The notes: generated by a model from the letters alone, not told the origin. A DNA stretch of 29,917 nt from JBNJDJ01 sp051744845 (GCA_051744845.1 JBNJDJ010000020.1:1-29917), one strand, 5' to 3'; counted from the first letter of the stretch, positions 1-8,134 are shown. Program-made: numbers and translations.

Positions 1-24
1 AAAAAAATCCACCTTATAGGTGGA
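1..24 (-). terminator. Intrinsic terminator after the free-methionine sulfoxide reductase gene
   Basis: A perfect 6-bp stem TCCACC/GGTGGA (8-13 with 19-24) and a 5-nt loop are followed on the minus strand by seven Ts (complement of 1-7). It lies 6 nt beyond the minus-strand stop codon at 30. A T tract on the plus side as well (26-31) means it could also stop transcripts entering from the left. Confidence 0.85.
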
Positions 25-29
25 CTTTT

Positions 30-518
30 TTATATTTCACTTACATCTAATAACTTATTTAACATCTTTTCTAAATATTTTTCATCCTTTTTACTAAATC
101 TATCTAATAAAGGACTATCTATATCTAGTACTCCTAATGTTTTGTTATTATTTTTTAATAAAATAACTATCTCACTTTTAGATCTAATATCACAACTTAT
201 ATGTCCAGGGAATTTGCATACATTTTTTACTATTTGATTTTGATTTTCCTTAATAGCAGTTCCACAAACACCATTTCCAATTTCAATAGTACTTACTGCA
301 GGCTGTCCATAAAAAGGACCTAATTTTAATTTGTTATTTTTTAAAAGATAAAATCCTGCCCAATTAATATCTTTTAATAATAATCCTAATAGAGATGAAA
401 AATTAGCTAAATTTGATATAAAATCATTTTCATCCTTAATTAAATTATCTAATTGTTTTTCAATATAATTGTATAATTCATCAGTATCATTAGTTTCTAT
501 TTTTTTAATATATGGCAT
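30..518 (-). CDS. msrC: Free methionine-(R)-sulfoxide reductase (GAF-domain fRMsr)
   Basis: This enzyme reduces free L-methionine-R-sulfoxide in the cytoplasm, a repair activity for oxidised methionine. The whole 162-residue protein is one GAF domain, the usual length. Family signatures are visible: WAGFY at 53-57, LGPF at 66-69, GVCG at 83-86, FPGHISCD at 103-110 and SEIV after it. Of the three cysteines typical of the family, those at 85 and 109 are present, but the first (after PA, residue 75) is valine; an extra cysteine sits at 101. The start has a GGAG site overlapping the stop codon of the upstream pepD gene, 10 nt away, so the two are probably co-transcribed. The fold is certain. Activity with the altered cysteine set is inferred, because many homologues rely on the missing cysteine as a resolving residue. 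Confidence 0.88.
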   Translation of the reverse strand: MPYIKKIETNDTDELYNYIEKQLDNLIKDENDFISNLANFSSLLGLLLKDINWAGFYLLKNNKLKLGPFYGQPAVSTIEIGNGVCGTAIKENQNQIVKNVCKFPGHISCDIRSKSEIVILLKNNNKTLGVLDIDSPLLDRFSKKDEKYLEKMLNKLLDVSEI

Positions 519-528
519 TTAATTCTCC

Positions 529-1965
529 TTAAATCTCTTTTAAAACATCTAATAAAAACTCATATACTCTTTTTGTAGAAGAAATTGATAATTTTTCATC
601 AGGAGTATGAACATCATATAAATTAGGACCTAAAGAAACCATATCAATGTCTCCTAATTTTTCTTTTAAAAATCCACATTCTAAGCCTGCATGAATTGCT
701 TCAACTTCTAAATTATTATTATATTTATCTTTATATACTTTTTTCATTAAATTACGAATATAAGATTTTTTTTCAAATTTCCAAGATGGATAATCAGCTA
801 CTAATTCATGTTTTGCATTAAAAGAAGTAGCTAGAATATCTATTCTATCTGTTATTTCATTTTTTAATGATTTAACAGATGATCTTACTGCACTATTTAA
901 TTCTATTTTATTATCTTTTAAATTAATAACTCCTACATTAGAAGAAGACTCAACTAACCCTTCCATATCAGCACTCATAGTTTGAATACCTTGTGGAATC
1001 AATCGTAAAATGTTAATAAGATCTTCTAAATTTTTCTGATTTATTACTTTTTCATCTAATTCAACTTTATTAACAAAAATCTCTAAATTAGGATCTGATG
1101 AACTATATTCATCAATAATCTTATTTTTTATCTCATTCAATTTATTTTTTAGTTTTTCCTCATCATCAGTTGATATATAAACTGAACATCTTTTAGCGAT
1201 AGCATTCATCTTTTCTCCACCTGAAATATTGCTAATTGAAAAATCAATAAATAAAGACAAATATCTTAAAATTCTTCCTATAATTTTTATAGAAGAACCT
1301 CTTCTTTTATCAATTTCCATTCCAGAATGTCCGCCTAGTAAACCATCAATTTTAATTTCATAAGAATTATTAAATGGATTTTTATCAAATGATATAGGTA
1401 AAGATAGATTTGATCTTACTCCACCTGCGCAAGAAGCTAAAATCGTTCCTTCTTCTTCTGAATCAATATTAATTAATATATCACCTTCTATACTATCTTT
1501 TTTTAAACCTAAAACTCCACCCATTCCTGTTTCTTCTTCTGTTGTTACTAAAACAGTCAAATCTGGATGTTTAATGTTATTAGAATCTAATATAGCTAAA
1601 GACATAGCAACAGCAATTCCATTATCTCCACCTAAAGTAGTACCATTAGCTTTTATCATATCTCTATCAACATATATATCAATAGGATCATTTTCAAAAT
1701 CAAAATCCTTATTTTCTTCTTTAGCACATACTATATCCATATGGCCTTGTAAAATAACTCTTTTATCACTCTCTGTGTTGCCTGGTTTCTTTATTATAAC
1801 ATTTAATGATTCATCTTGTTTAACTTCTAAATTCCTCTTTTTAGCAAATTCTACTAAATAATCACTAACTTCTTTTTCATTTCCAGAACCTCTTGGAATT
1901 TCAGTTAATTTCTCAAAAAAATACATAACTTTTTCAGGCTTAATACCTTCTAATGTATTATTCAT
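529..1965 (-). CDS. pepD: Cytosolic non-specific dipeptidase (M20C, PepD type)
   Basis: Zinc aminopeptidase-type enzyme (aminoacyl-histidine dipeptidase family) that cleaves dipeptides in the cytoplasm at the end of peptide breakdown. The 478-residue length is normal for the family. M20 metal-site motifs are in order: QGHMDIV with His75 and Asp77, GGDNG with bridging Asp113, EEETG with general base and ligand Glu143/Glu144, then IDSEEEG, GGHSGMEI in the lid/dimerisation region, and a C-terminal DVHTPDE supplying the last histidine. The ATG is preceded by a GGGGG ribosome site 8 nt upstream. It heads a pair with the downstream sulfoxide reductase gene (10-nt gap). The 147 nt upstream are AT-rich, with no promoter I can place convincingly, so it may be read through from the PP2C gene. 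Confidence 0.93.
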   Translation of the reverse strand: MNNTLEGIKPEKVMYFFEKLTEIPRGSGNEKEVSDYLVEFAKKRNLEVKQDESLNVIIKKPGNTESDKRVILQGHMDIVCAKEENKDFDFENDPIDIYVDRDMIKANGTTLGGDNGIAVAMSLAILDSNNIKHPDLTVLVTTEEETGMGGVLGLKKDSIEGDILINIDSEEEGTILASCAGGVRSNLSLPISFDKNPFNNSYEIKIDGLLGGHSGMEIDKRRGSSIKIIGRILRYLSLFIDFSISNISGGEKMNAIAKRCSVYISTDDEEKLKNKLNEIKNKIIDEYSSSDPNLEIFVNKVELDEKVINQKNLEDLINILRLIPQGIQTMSADMEGLVESSSNVGVINLKDNKIELNSAVRSSVKSLKNEITDRIDILATSFNAKHELVADYPSWKFEKKSYIRNLMKKVYKDKYNNNLEVEAIHAGLECGFLKEKLGDIDMVSLGPNLYDVHTPDEKLSISSTKRVYEFLLDVLKEI

Positions 1966-2112
1966 TAATTATCCCCCTTTATACTTACAATAAACTACAT
2001 TAACAGTTTAACATTTTTAAAGATTTTAAAAAAGAATATTAATAAATATTAAGTTTTTACTATACTTATTTATATTAAAAGATTAATTAATTCTTTACTA
2101 TTAAAATAATTA

Positions 2113-3705
2113 TTAATTTATTTCCATTAAGAAATAAGTTACATCATCATTTAAACTATTACTATGTTTTTGTATTTTTTGGTTTAATTGATTATCAAAT
2201 TCATCTAGAGCCAAATACTTATTATTTTTAAAAAATTCTTTTAATTCTTCAGGACTGAAAATATTATTCTTCTTTTGATCTACCAATCCATCTGTAAAAA
2301 ATAATAACCTGTCACCTTTTTCTAATAATATTGAGCTTGATTCATATTCTGGCTGAATATATTCTCCTAATTTTGCAATAGGAAAACCTGAATTATTATC
2401 TAATTCAAACATATACCCATTATTTTTAATTACTAAAGGGGAACAATTGGTCCCACCTGAAGAGTATTTTAAAGTTTTACTTTTGAAATTATAGGTAGCA
2501 AAAAACATAACCATATGAGTAGTAGGTGGAAAATTTGATTCATTAAATACTTTATATAAATGTTTTAAGTTTCTATGAGGTTTTAATCCTCTATATCTTC
2601 TAATTAGTCTCTCGTCAGAAATAATTACATTTTTACAAAACATAGTCAACATTGCCGCAGAAACTCCATGGCCGGATACGTCTAAAATATACATACCAAT
2701 ATTCTCTTTATCTATTTTGAAAATTTCATAAAAATCTCCACTTAGATGTTCACATGGATAAAATCCAGATAAAAAAGAGACATTTTCAAATTCAATTTCT
2801 TTTTCTGGCAATAAAGATTCTTGAATTACCCTTGCATATTCTAATTCTTTAGACATTTGACTATTCATATCTTTTATTGCTTTAGTTTTTTTATCTACCA
2901 CTGTATCCAATTGCTCTATATATAATTGTATTTGTTTTTCTCTTTTAGTAATATATTCATTTCTCTCTTTGATATTTAATTTTAAATTAGAATAAAAAAC
3001 AATTGCTAAAATAAAAAATAATATCATTGATATTAATAAATAGTAAGTGGAATAATTAGTTATATATTCCTTATGACTTAAAACAAAATAGAAATTTAAT
3101 AAAATAATATTAGTTAAATAAAAAATTAGTCTATTATTTTTTAAATAATAATTTAATTCAATTATTATTCCTAATAATATTATTAAAATTAAGTTTGCAA
3201 ACCAAAAATTAAAAGTAAGAATATCTTTAAATAAAGCTAAGCTCAAAATGCCATTAAATAACAAAATTAAAAAAAATAGTTTTAACATCTTAATAATTCC
3301 ATTTTGAATATTGAAATCTTCATTATAAGTAGCTATTAAAAAACCATTAATAAAAAAAGCAACTGATAATATTAAAATAATTATTTCTAAACTATATGAA
3401 AAATAACCATATTTTAAAAAATCATAAATAGATAAAATTAAGCTTATAAAAATCAAACTAGGAAAAATATAAAATCTTTTATATTTATATCTAACGACCC
3501 TATATATACTATTTATTAATATCGAAGTAATTAGTAAAATAATAATAAAAGTTACAATATGATTTAATTGTAAAACATATGAATTTTTAAAATAATCGTA
3601 AATATACTCATTTTTTAAAAATATTGCTACTATTAATAAATTAACTATAAATGTAATACTTAAACTAAAGCCTTCAAACATTCTTTTTATATATTTTTTT
3701 TTCAT
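2113..3705 (-). CDS. Multi-pass membrane PP2C phosphatase (SpoIIE/RsbU type)
   Basis: Predicted serine/threonine phosphatase of the SpoIIE class, which usually dephosphorylates an anti-sigma-factor antagonist (STAS protein). About eight hydrophobic helices fill residues 15-240. A charged, probably coiled-coil linker spans roughly 245-295, and the PP2C domain covers about 296-530. Manganese-site motifs are intact: SGDFYE with Asp324, DVSGHG with Asp342, and FFTDGLVD with Asp472; the segment leading in (ARVIQESLLP) is typical of RsbU-like enzymes. The membrane part replaces the usual sensor domain and I recognise no named sensor in it. It follows the nucleoside kinase gene by 38 nt. The ribosome site GGGGGG lies 21 nt from the ATG with a small hairpin in between (see separate entry). 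No partner STAS or anti-sigma gene is in the window. Confidence 0.87.
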   Translation of the reverse strand: MKKKYIKRMFEGFSLSITFIVNLLIVAIFLKNEYIYDYFKNSYVLQLNHIVTFIIILLITSILINSIYRVVRYKYKRFYIFPSLIFISLILSIYDFLKYGYFSYSLEIIILILSVAFFINGFLIATYNEDFNIQNGIIKMLKLFFLILLFNGILSLALFKDILTFNFWFANLILIILLGIIIELNYYLKNNRLIFYLTNIILLNFYFVLSHKEYITNYSTYYLLISMILFFILAIVFYSNLKLNIKERNEYITKREKQIQLYIEQLDTVVDKKTKAIKDMNSQMSKELEYARVIQESLLPEKEIEFENVSFLSGFYPCEHLSGDFYEIFKIDKENIGMYILDVSGHGVSAAMLTMFCKNVIISDERLIRRYRGLKPHRNLKHLYKVFNESNFPPTTHMVMFFATYNFKSKTLKYSSGGTNCSPLVIKNNGYMFELDNNSGFPIAKLGEYIQPEYESSSILLEKGDRLLFFTDGLVDQKKNNIFSPEELKEFFKNNKYLALDEFDNQLNQKIQKHSNSLNDDVTYFLMEIN

Positions 3706-3732
3706 TTTATAACTGTCTAAAGACAGCCCCCC
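3706..3732 (-). promoter_or_regulatory. Ribosome-binding site with an intervening hairpin
   Basis: On the minus strand GGGGGG (3732-3727) is followed by CTGTC, TTTA, GACAG (3726-3713) and then seven nucleotides to the ATG at 3705. Linear spacing is 21 nt, too long for efficient initiation. If the 5-bp stem forms, the effective spacing drops to 7 nt, which is ideal. No other Shine-Dalgarno-like sequence lies closer to this start. The pairing is seen directly; its role in translation is inference. Confidence 0.6.
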
Positions 3733-3743
3733 TTATTTATATA

Positions 3744-5348
3744 TTATCTGTAAATACTGCCTCCTATAAATTCTTTTAAAATAGAATTTCTTGGTACTAA
3801 GGAATCATCATCTATAGTTTCGAAATATTGTATAAATTTTAACAATCTTTTGGCTTCTAAATATGCTTTTTCACCTTTCGTTATTTGTAAAAGAAGAGGT
3901 TCTACATGTTTTTTCATAATTGCTAATTCATAAACAATAGCAGAATTAAACATAATATCTGCATCTTCTTGATATGGGAAAATATTTTTCTCCTCACCTC
4001 TTCTAACAGAAGCCCATCTATTAATTGTTTCTTGAACACTTATTCCTCTATAATTATTATCTCTTACTATTCTTCTAATTAACCTTGCATCTGTAGTAGG
4101 AATCCTGTTGTGTTTATCAATATTTAGTTGCGTTAAAGCAGATATATATATCTTAAACTTTTCTTTTTCAAATATATCAAAAGTTAATTTTGGATTTAAT
4201 CCATGTATCCCTTCAATAATAATTGGTTGATTCTTATTTATTTGCAAAAAATCACCATTATAATTTTTTTGGCCTTTTTCAAAATCAAAACTAGGGATTT
4301 CAACTTTTTTTCCTTGTAATAAATCATTTAAATGTTTATTAAACAAATCTAAATCAACTGCTTCAATTGCTTCAAAATCATATTCTCCATTTTCATCAAT
4401 TGGTGTTTCATCTCTACTTACAAAATAATCATCTGTAGATAACATTACTGGATTTACTCCATCAACTTTTAATTGAGTCTTAAGCCTTTTGGCAAAAGTT
4501 GTTTTTCCTGATGAAGATGGCCCTGCTATTAAAATGACTCTTTTATTTTTCTTAATAATTTTATCAGCTATTTCTATTATTTTTCTAGAATGTAATGCCT
4601 CAGCTAATAAAATCAAATCTTTTTGATTATTATTTTTTATAATATTATTTAAATTTGAAACATAATTACAATTATGAATCCCAGCCCACTTTGTATATTC
4701 ACTAAAAATCTGCGCTATATTTGGAGACTCTACAAACTTCGGTATACTATTAGGTGTATCTATTGTTGGATGTCTTAAAATAATTCCACCATCATAAAAA
4801 GTTAAATCAAATATATCTAGATAACCAGTAGACGGTACCATATAACCAAAAAAGTATTTTTGCATATTGCCATTTTTATATAAATTAATATAACAATATT
4901 TTCTATAATCTAATAAGTCAGTTTTAGTTTCCATATTCATTTGATTAAATAATTTCTTAGCCTTTTTACTAGAAACTTTAATTTTTATAAAATCTTCATC
5001 TTTCTTGACTATCTCTTTCATCTTTCTTTTGATTTTTTTAACATGTTTCTTAGTAAAAGATCTATTTTCATAAGATACTTCAAAAAATAAACCTTTAGAA
5101 AGTGAATGAGAAATTTTAAGTTCTATTTCAGGATATATCTCTTTTGTCGCTCTAATTAGCAAATAAGATAAACCTCTTTGATAAATTCTAATACCATCCA
5201 TATCAGTTAAATCAATAAATTCAATTTTATCATCAGAACTAACATAACTTGTCAATTCTTTTAATTGCCCATTGACTTTAGCTACTACTATCTTATATTG
5301 ATTTCGAACTTCATTAGCCAAATCTTTTAATAATATATCTTTTGACAT
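3744..5348 (-). CDS. Nucleoside (uridine) kinase with ThrRS-like N-terminal region
   Basis: Predicted ATP-dependent kinase of the uridine kinase/phosphoribulokinase P-loop family, acting in pyrimidine nucleoside salvage. The first ~65 residues look like a TGS domain. Residues ~58-240 resemble the second additional domain of threonyl-tRNA synthetase, but the HxxxH zinc motif is not kept (the matching place reads GLSYLLIRATKEIYP). The kinase domain starts near residue 270 with Walker A GPSSSGKT (276-283), followed by LSTDDYF and PSFDFEKG (substrate site) and RLIRRIVRD. This architecture is a known Firmicutes/Thermotogales type, usually annotated as uridine kinase or nucleoside kinase; the true substrate is not settled by sequence. 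An AAAGGAGGA site precedes the ATG by 5 nt. It lies 15 nt after lepB and 38 nt before the PP2C gene, so an operon is likely. Confidence 0.88.
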   Translation of the reverse strand: MSKDILLKDLANEVRNQYKIVVAKVNGQLKELTSYVSSDDKIEFIDLTDMDGIRIYQRGLSYLLIRATKEIYPEIELKISHSLSKGLFFEVSYENRSFTKKHVKKIKRKMKEIVKKDEDFIKIKVSSKKAKKLFNQMNMETKTDLLDYRKYCYINLYKNGNMQKYFFGYMVPSTGYLDIFDLTFYDGGIILRHPTIDTPNSIPKFVESPNIAQIFSEYTKWAGIHNCNYVSNLNNIIKNNNQKDLILLAEALHSRKIIEIADKIIKKNKRVILIAGPSSSGKTTFAKRLKTQLKVDGVNPVMLSTDDYFVSRDETPIDENGEYDFEAIEAVDLDLFNKHLNDLLQGKKVEIPSFDFEKGQKNYNGDFLQINKNQPIIIEGIHGLNPKLTFDIFEKEKFKIYISALTQLNIDKHNRIPTTDARLIRRIVRDNNYRGISVQETINRWASVRRGEEKNIFPYQEDADIMFNSAIVYELAIMKKHVEPLLLQITKGEKAYLEAKRLLKFIQYFETIDDDSLVPRNSILKEFIGGSIYR

Positions 5349-5363
5349 ATATCCTCCTTTAAT

Positions 5364-5861
5364 TCATTTAAAAATTTCATATTTTAATTTTCCAATTATT
5401 TCATTTCTTTCAACTAAACCAATTTTTTTATTTCTACTATCTAAACTTTCTTTCCGATTATCTCCCATCACAAAATAATGATTTTCAGGAATTATCATAT
5501 CTATATTTCCTTTAGTATAATTATTTTTTAAGTATTTTTCAATTAATTTGTTGCTATTTAAATATACTTCACCATTTTTGATAACTAAATGATCTCCAGG
5601 TTTAGCAATAATTCTCTTGATAAGAGTTTGTTCTTTTAAAATCCTATCCTTTAATTTTTTCTTAAACAACACTATATCTTTTCTAAAATATTTTTCATTT
5701 GACTTTTCTATTAAAATATATTCATTATTTTCTAAAGTATTTAACATTGAATTACCTTTTATTATATAAAAAGTATAATAATTTGAAATTGTTATACCAA
5801 TTATCAATGAAAGGGTAATTATCAATATCCATACTTTAATTTCCTTTTTCAATTTTTCCAT
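5364..5861 (-). CDS. lepB: Signal peptidase I
   Basis: Membrane-bound serine protease that removes signal peptides from secreted proteins on the outer face of the membrane. There is one N-terminal transmembrane helix (about 10-29). Catalytic Ser38 sits in GNSMLNTL, where the usual proline after the second residue of the motif is asparagine. General base Lys82 is in TLIKRIIAKPGD, and box E appears as MGDNRKESLDSR. The 165-residue length fits a small Gram-positive SipS-like enzyme. The 5' end overlaps the upstream HEPN-type gene by 26 nt, and a GAGG site lies inside that gene. No alternative in-frame start exists before the catalytic serine, so the overlap is real and suggests translational coupling. 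Confidence 0.93.
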   Translation of the reverse strand: MEKLKKEIKVWILIITLSLIIGITISNYYTFYIIKGNSMLNTLENNEYILIEKSNEKYFRKDIVLFKKKLKDRILKEQTLIKRIIAKPGDHLVIKNGEVYLNSNKLIEKYLKNNYTKGNIDMIIPENHYFVMGDNRKESLDSRNKKIGLVERNEIIGKLKYEIFK

Positions 5862-6627
5862 TAAGTTCCTCTAATAAATCGAGCAATAACAAATTAATTT
5901 TTTTGTATTTGTCATTATCAATTACAAATCCTAAAGTATTTAAACATTTTTTAAAATCCCTAATAATATCACTAGGTGTACCATATATTTTATAAATATC
6001 ATTTTTACTTATCCCAATAAATCCATGACCAACAATTGAATCATTTCTTAAGCTAATAAGTTTTTTTATTTTTTTACTCGTTAATTTATCACTTACTTTA
6101 TTGATCTTGTATTCATCAGAACAATAATTTCTAATATAATTTTCTACACCATAAACTACATTCCCATTATTGATTCTGTATTTTTTTCTTAATTTTTTTA
6201 ATATTTCTCGTTTTTCCATTGCTTTTGTATGTAATGAAAATGATTTTTTATTATCATTAAAACGTACAAAAATATATTTGAAAATTGCTTCTCTAAATCT
6301 ATAAATTCTACCTAAAAAATCAATATATTCTTTGTTTAATAACTGAAAGTTAGTATTATATATAAGTTCCGAAAAAAGTTCATCAGGTTTTCCATCAATC
6401 AAATCTTGTAAATTTCTTTCTAAATCTTTTAATATATAATTTTCTTTTAAATCATCAGAAATCTCATATAAAATCCTTTTAGATGTTTCAAAATCAAAGT
6501 TTAAGGCATATCTAGTAGAATTAATCAATATAGCTAAATCAGTTTCTTCTAAATCTCTTTCATTTAATACTTCATAAGCTCCTACATAATCATATCTTTT
6601 AATTAGTCTTTTAAGTATATCTTTCAT
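5836..6627 (-). CDS. Putative HEPN-domain ribonuclease, CARF-less relative of Csm6/Csx1-type proteins
   Basis: A 263-residue, mostly helical, lysine-rich protein with no signal peptide or membrane segment. The telling motif is RNDSIVGHG at 194-202: an R-X6-H arrangement (Arg194, Asn195, His201) in the RN..I..HG context of HEPN ribonucleases fused to CARF sensors in type III CRISPR systems. The N-terminus (RLIKRYDYVGAYEVL, 7-21) also resembles the start of the helical part of such proteins. A CARF domain would need about 150 more residues at the N-terminus. None is present, and the ATG has an ideal AAAGGAG site, so this is not a truncated reading. No CRISPR array or cas gene lies in the window. 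It overlaps lepB by 26 nt and follows the GNAT gene by 9 nt, with its ribosome site on that gene's stop codon. The nuclease call rests on motif recognition and is moderate. Confidence 0.55.
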   Translation of the reverse strand: MKDILKRLIKRYDYVGAYEVLNERDLEETDLAILINSTRYALNFDFETSKRILYEISDDLKENYILKDLERNLQDLIDGKPDELFSELIYNTNFQLLNKEYIDFLGRIYRFREAIFKYIFVRFNDNKKSFSLHTKAMEKREILKKLRKKYRINNGNVVYGVENYIRNYCSDEYKINKVSDKLTSKKIKKLISLRNDSIVGHGFIGISKNDIYKIYGTPSDIIRDFKKCLNTLGFVIDNDKYKKINLLLLDLLEELNGKIEKGN

Positions 6628-6636
6628 AAATCTCCT

Positions 6637-7467
6637 TTACTGTATATTTACTTCTGCTATAAAAAAATCATTTAGCACTTTAAAATTTAATTTCTTATAT
6701 AGATTATAAGCATTTTTATTTTTTTTATTAACAAGTAATATTGGCACTTTTTTTCTTGATAAAACCTCGTTAACTAATTTTTTTATAATAATTGTACCAT
6801 AACCTTTTTTTCTAAAAGTTTTTTTAGTATATATACCACCTATAACAATAAACTTTTCACCAATATTTTCAAGCATTCCTTGGGAAATAATTTTATTATC
6901 TTCTATAATACAAAAATATTCTTCATCTTTATATTTTTTTAATACCTTTTTTTTAATATCATTTATCAATTTAGGATTTCTACCAAATGATTTTTCTACA
7001 TCTATTAAAAAATCAAAAGAATTATTTATAATATTTATATCTAAATATCCAAATTTATATTTTAAGTCAAAGAAATTTTTAGAATATTCCATAACATTGT
7101 AGTGATTACTGCTATATAATTTTATACTTCTATTTAATATATCTAATAATTCTTTTACTTGTTTTTTGAATCCTTTTATTATTTTAGGTTTATAAAATTT
7201 TATTGCTCTAAGTAAATCAACTTTTCTTAAAACTCCACTATCTATATAACTCATATGCAAAATATTATTATTAGAAAAAACAAAAACTCCTTTAAGCTCT
7301 CCATTAGAAAAATATCCATAATAATCTCCTGATTTTTTATTTTTCTTATGGTTAATAAGAGATTTATCAAAATCTAAATTAAGATATAAGTTATTATAAA
7401 AATTTTTTTCAATATATTCTAAATATTTTTTCTTATGTGATTTATCTAATCTTATAAATTCATCCAT
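6637..7467 (-). CDS. Two-lobed GNAT-family N-acetyltransferase
   Basis: The C-terminal ~130 residues form a GNAT acetyltransferase: IVIGGIYTKKTFRKKGYGT carries the acetyl-CoA loop R-K-K-G-Y-G, followed by a helix and NKKNKNAYNLYKKLNF. The N-terminal ~140 residues look like a degenerate first GNAT lobe (YYGYFSNGELKGVFVF), as in double-GNAT proteins. Substrate is unknown. The start is placed at the internal ATG (7467) because AAAGGTAGGT lies just upstream of it; the ATG ten codons earlier (7497) has no ribosome site. A possible -10 (TAAAAT, 7493-7488) falls between the two starts, which would exclude the longer form. It is the first gene of the block that includes the HEPN-type gene, lepB, the kinase and the PP2C phosphatase. 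Confidence 0.75.
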   Translation of the reverse strand: MDEFIRLDKSHKKKYLEYIEKNFYNNLYLNLDFDKSLINHKKNKKSGDYYGYFSNGELKGVFVFSNNNILHMSYIDSGVLRKVDLLRAIKFYKPKIIKGFKKQVKELLDILNRSIKLYSSNHYNVMEYSKNFFDLKYKFGYLDINIINNSFDFLIDVEKSFGRNPKLINDIKKKVLKKYKDEEYFCIIEDNKIISQGMLENIGEKFIVIGGIYTKKTFRKKGYGTIIIKKLVNEVLSRKKVPILLVNKKNKNAYNLYKKLNFKVLNDFFIAEVNIQ

Positions 7468-7518
7468 ATTATACCTACCTTTATTAAATTTTATCATTTT
7501 TTACAATAATTAAAAAGG

Positions 7519-7548
7519 TTTACATTGTTTTTTTTTTTCGATTATGAT
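7519..7548 (+). promoter_or_regulatory. Promoter for the MltG-like membrane protein
   Basis: TTTACA (7519-7524), 18-nt spacer, TATGAT (7543-7548); it lies 31 nt before the ATG at 7580, with GGAGG at 7568-7572. It is divergent from the GNAT gene. Confidence 0.55.
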
Positions 7549-7579
7549 ATTCTAAATATATAGAAATGGAGGGTTATAT

Positions 7580-8134
7580 ATGGAAAAATTTAAAAACTTT
7601 CTATATGATATAACAGATTTTTTATTAGGATTATCTATTATATTTATTATGATTTTAGTTATTTCTTTTAAAGTAACGGATTCTTTTTCTTTAAATCTTA
7701 AATCAATAATAACTGATGATACTCCTAGCCAAAAAGAACTAGTTGAAAATGAAAATTCTAATACTAACATTGAACAAATTGTAATTAAACCAGATACAAA
7801 TAATGATTCTGAAAATGATTCGAATACTTCAAATGATGAAATTAATAATTCAAATACTGAAGAAAATAAAAATAGTGATAAAAATAATCAAAAAAATAAT
7901 TCATCTAATCAAGAAGTAGCATTGAAAGAAATAAAATTAAATGTTAAAAGTGGTACTACTGGTTATGGAATTGCAAAACTTCTTAAAGAAAAAAAATTAA
8001 TTGAAGATACTCAAAGTTTTATCTCAAGAGTAGAAAAAAGAGAACTAGGTTCAAAATTAAGATCTGGTGAATTTCTTTTAACTAATAAAGATTCAATGGA
8101 TAAAATAATTGATAAATTGACAGGAAGTTACTAA
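7580..8134 (+). CDS. Membrane-anchored protein with only the N-terminal (LysM-like) part of MltG/YceG
   Basis: A 184-residue protein with one transmembrane helix at about 12-31, a long Asn/Ser/Glu/Asp-rich linker (about 45-112), and a C-terminal domain (about 113-181) reading IKLNVKSGTTGYGIAKLLKEK, LIEDTQSF, GSKLRSGEFLL, KIIDKLTG. That matches the small LysM-like subdomain at the start of MltG (YceG) endolytic transglycosylases. The catalytic YceG domain with its glutamate is absent and the stop is clean, so this is a non-catalytic relative, probably placed outside the membrane near peptidoglycan. Similar short proteins occur in clostridia, where they tend to be annotated as endolytic transglycosylase MltG; I would not assign that activity. 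A consensus ribosome site (GGAGG) precedes the ATG. Confidence 0.75.
   Translation: MEKFKNFLYDITDFLLGLSIIFIMILVISFKVTDSFSLNLKSIITDDTPSQKELVENENSNTNIEQIVIKPDTNNDSENDSNTSNDEINNSNTEENKNSDKNNQKNNSSNQEVALKEIKLNVKSGTTGYGIAKLLKEKKLIEDTQSFISRVEKRELGSKLRSGEFLLTNKDSMDKIIDKLTGSY

Noticed and set aside
1574..1861. Plus-strand open frame opposite pepD
   Set aside because: It lies wholly antisense to a well-supported gene, has no ribosome site and no recognisable motif.
5836..7467. A CRISPR-Cas locus around the HEPN-type gene
   Set aside because: No repeats with regular spacers and no other cas-like gene in the window; neighbours are housekeeping genes.
7552..7770. Minus-strand frame opposite the start of the MltG-like gene
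   Set aside because: It ends inside the divergent promoter region and has no ribosome site.
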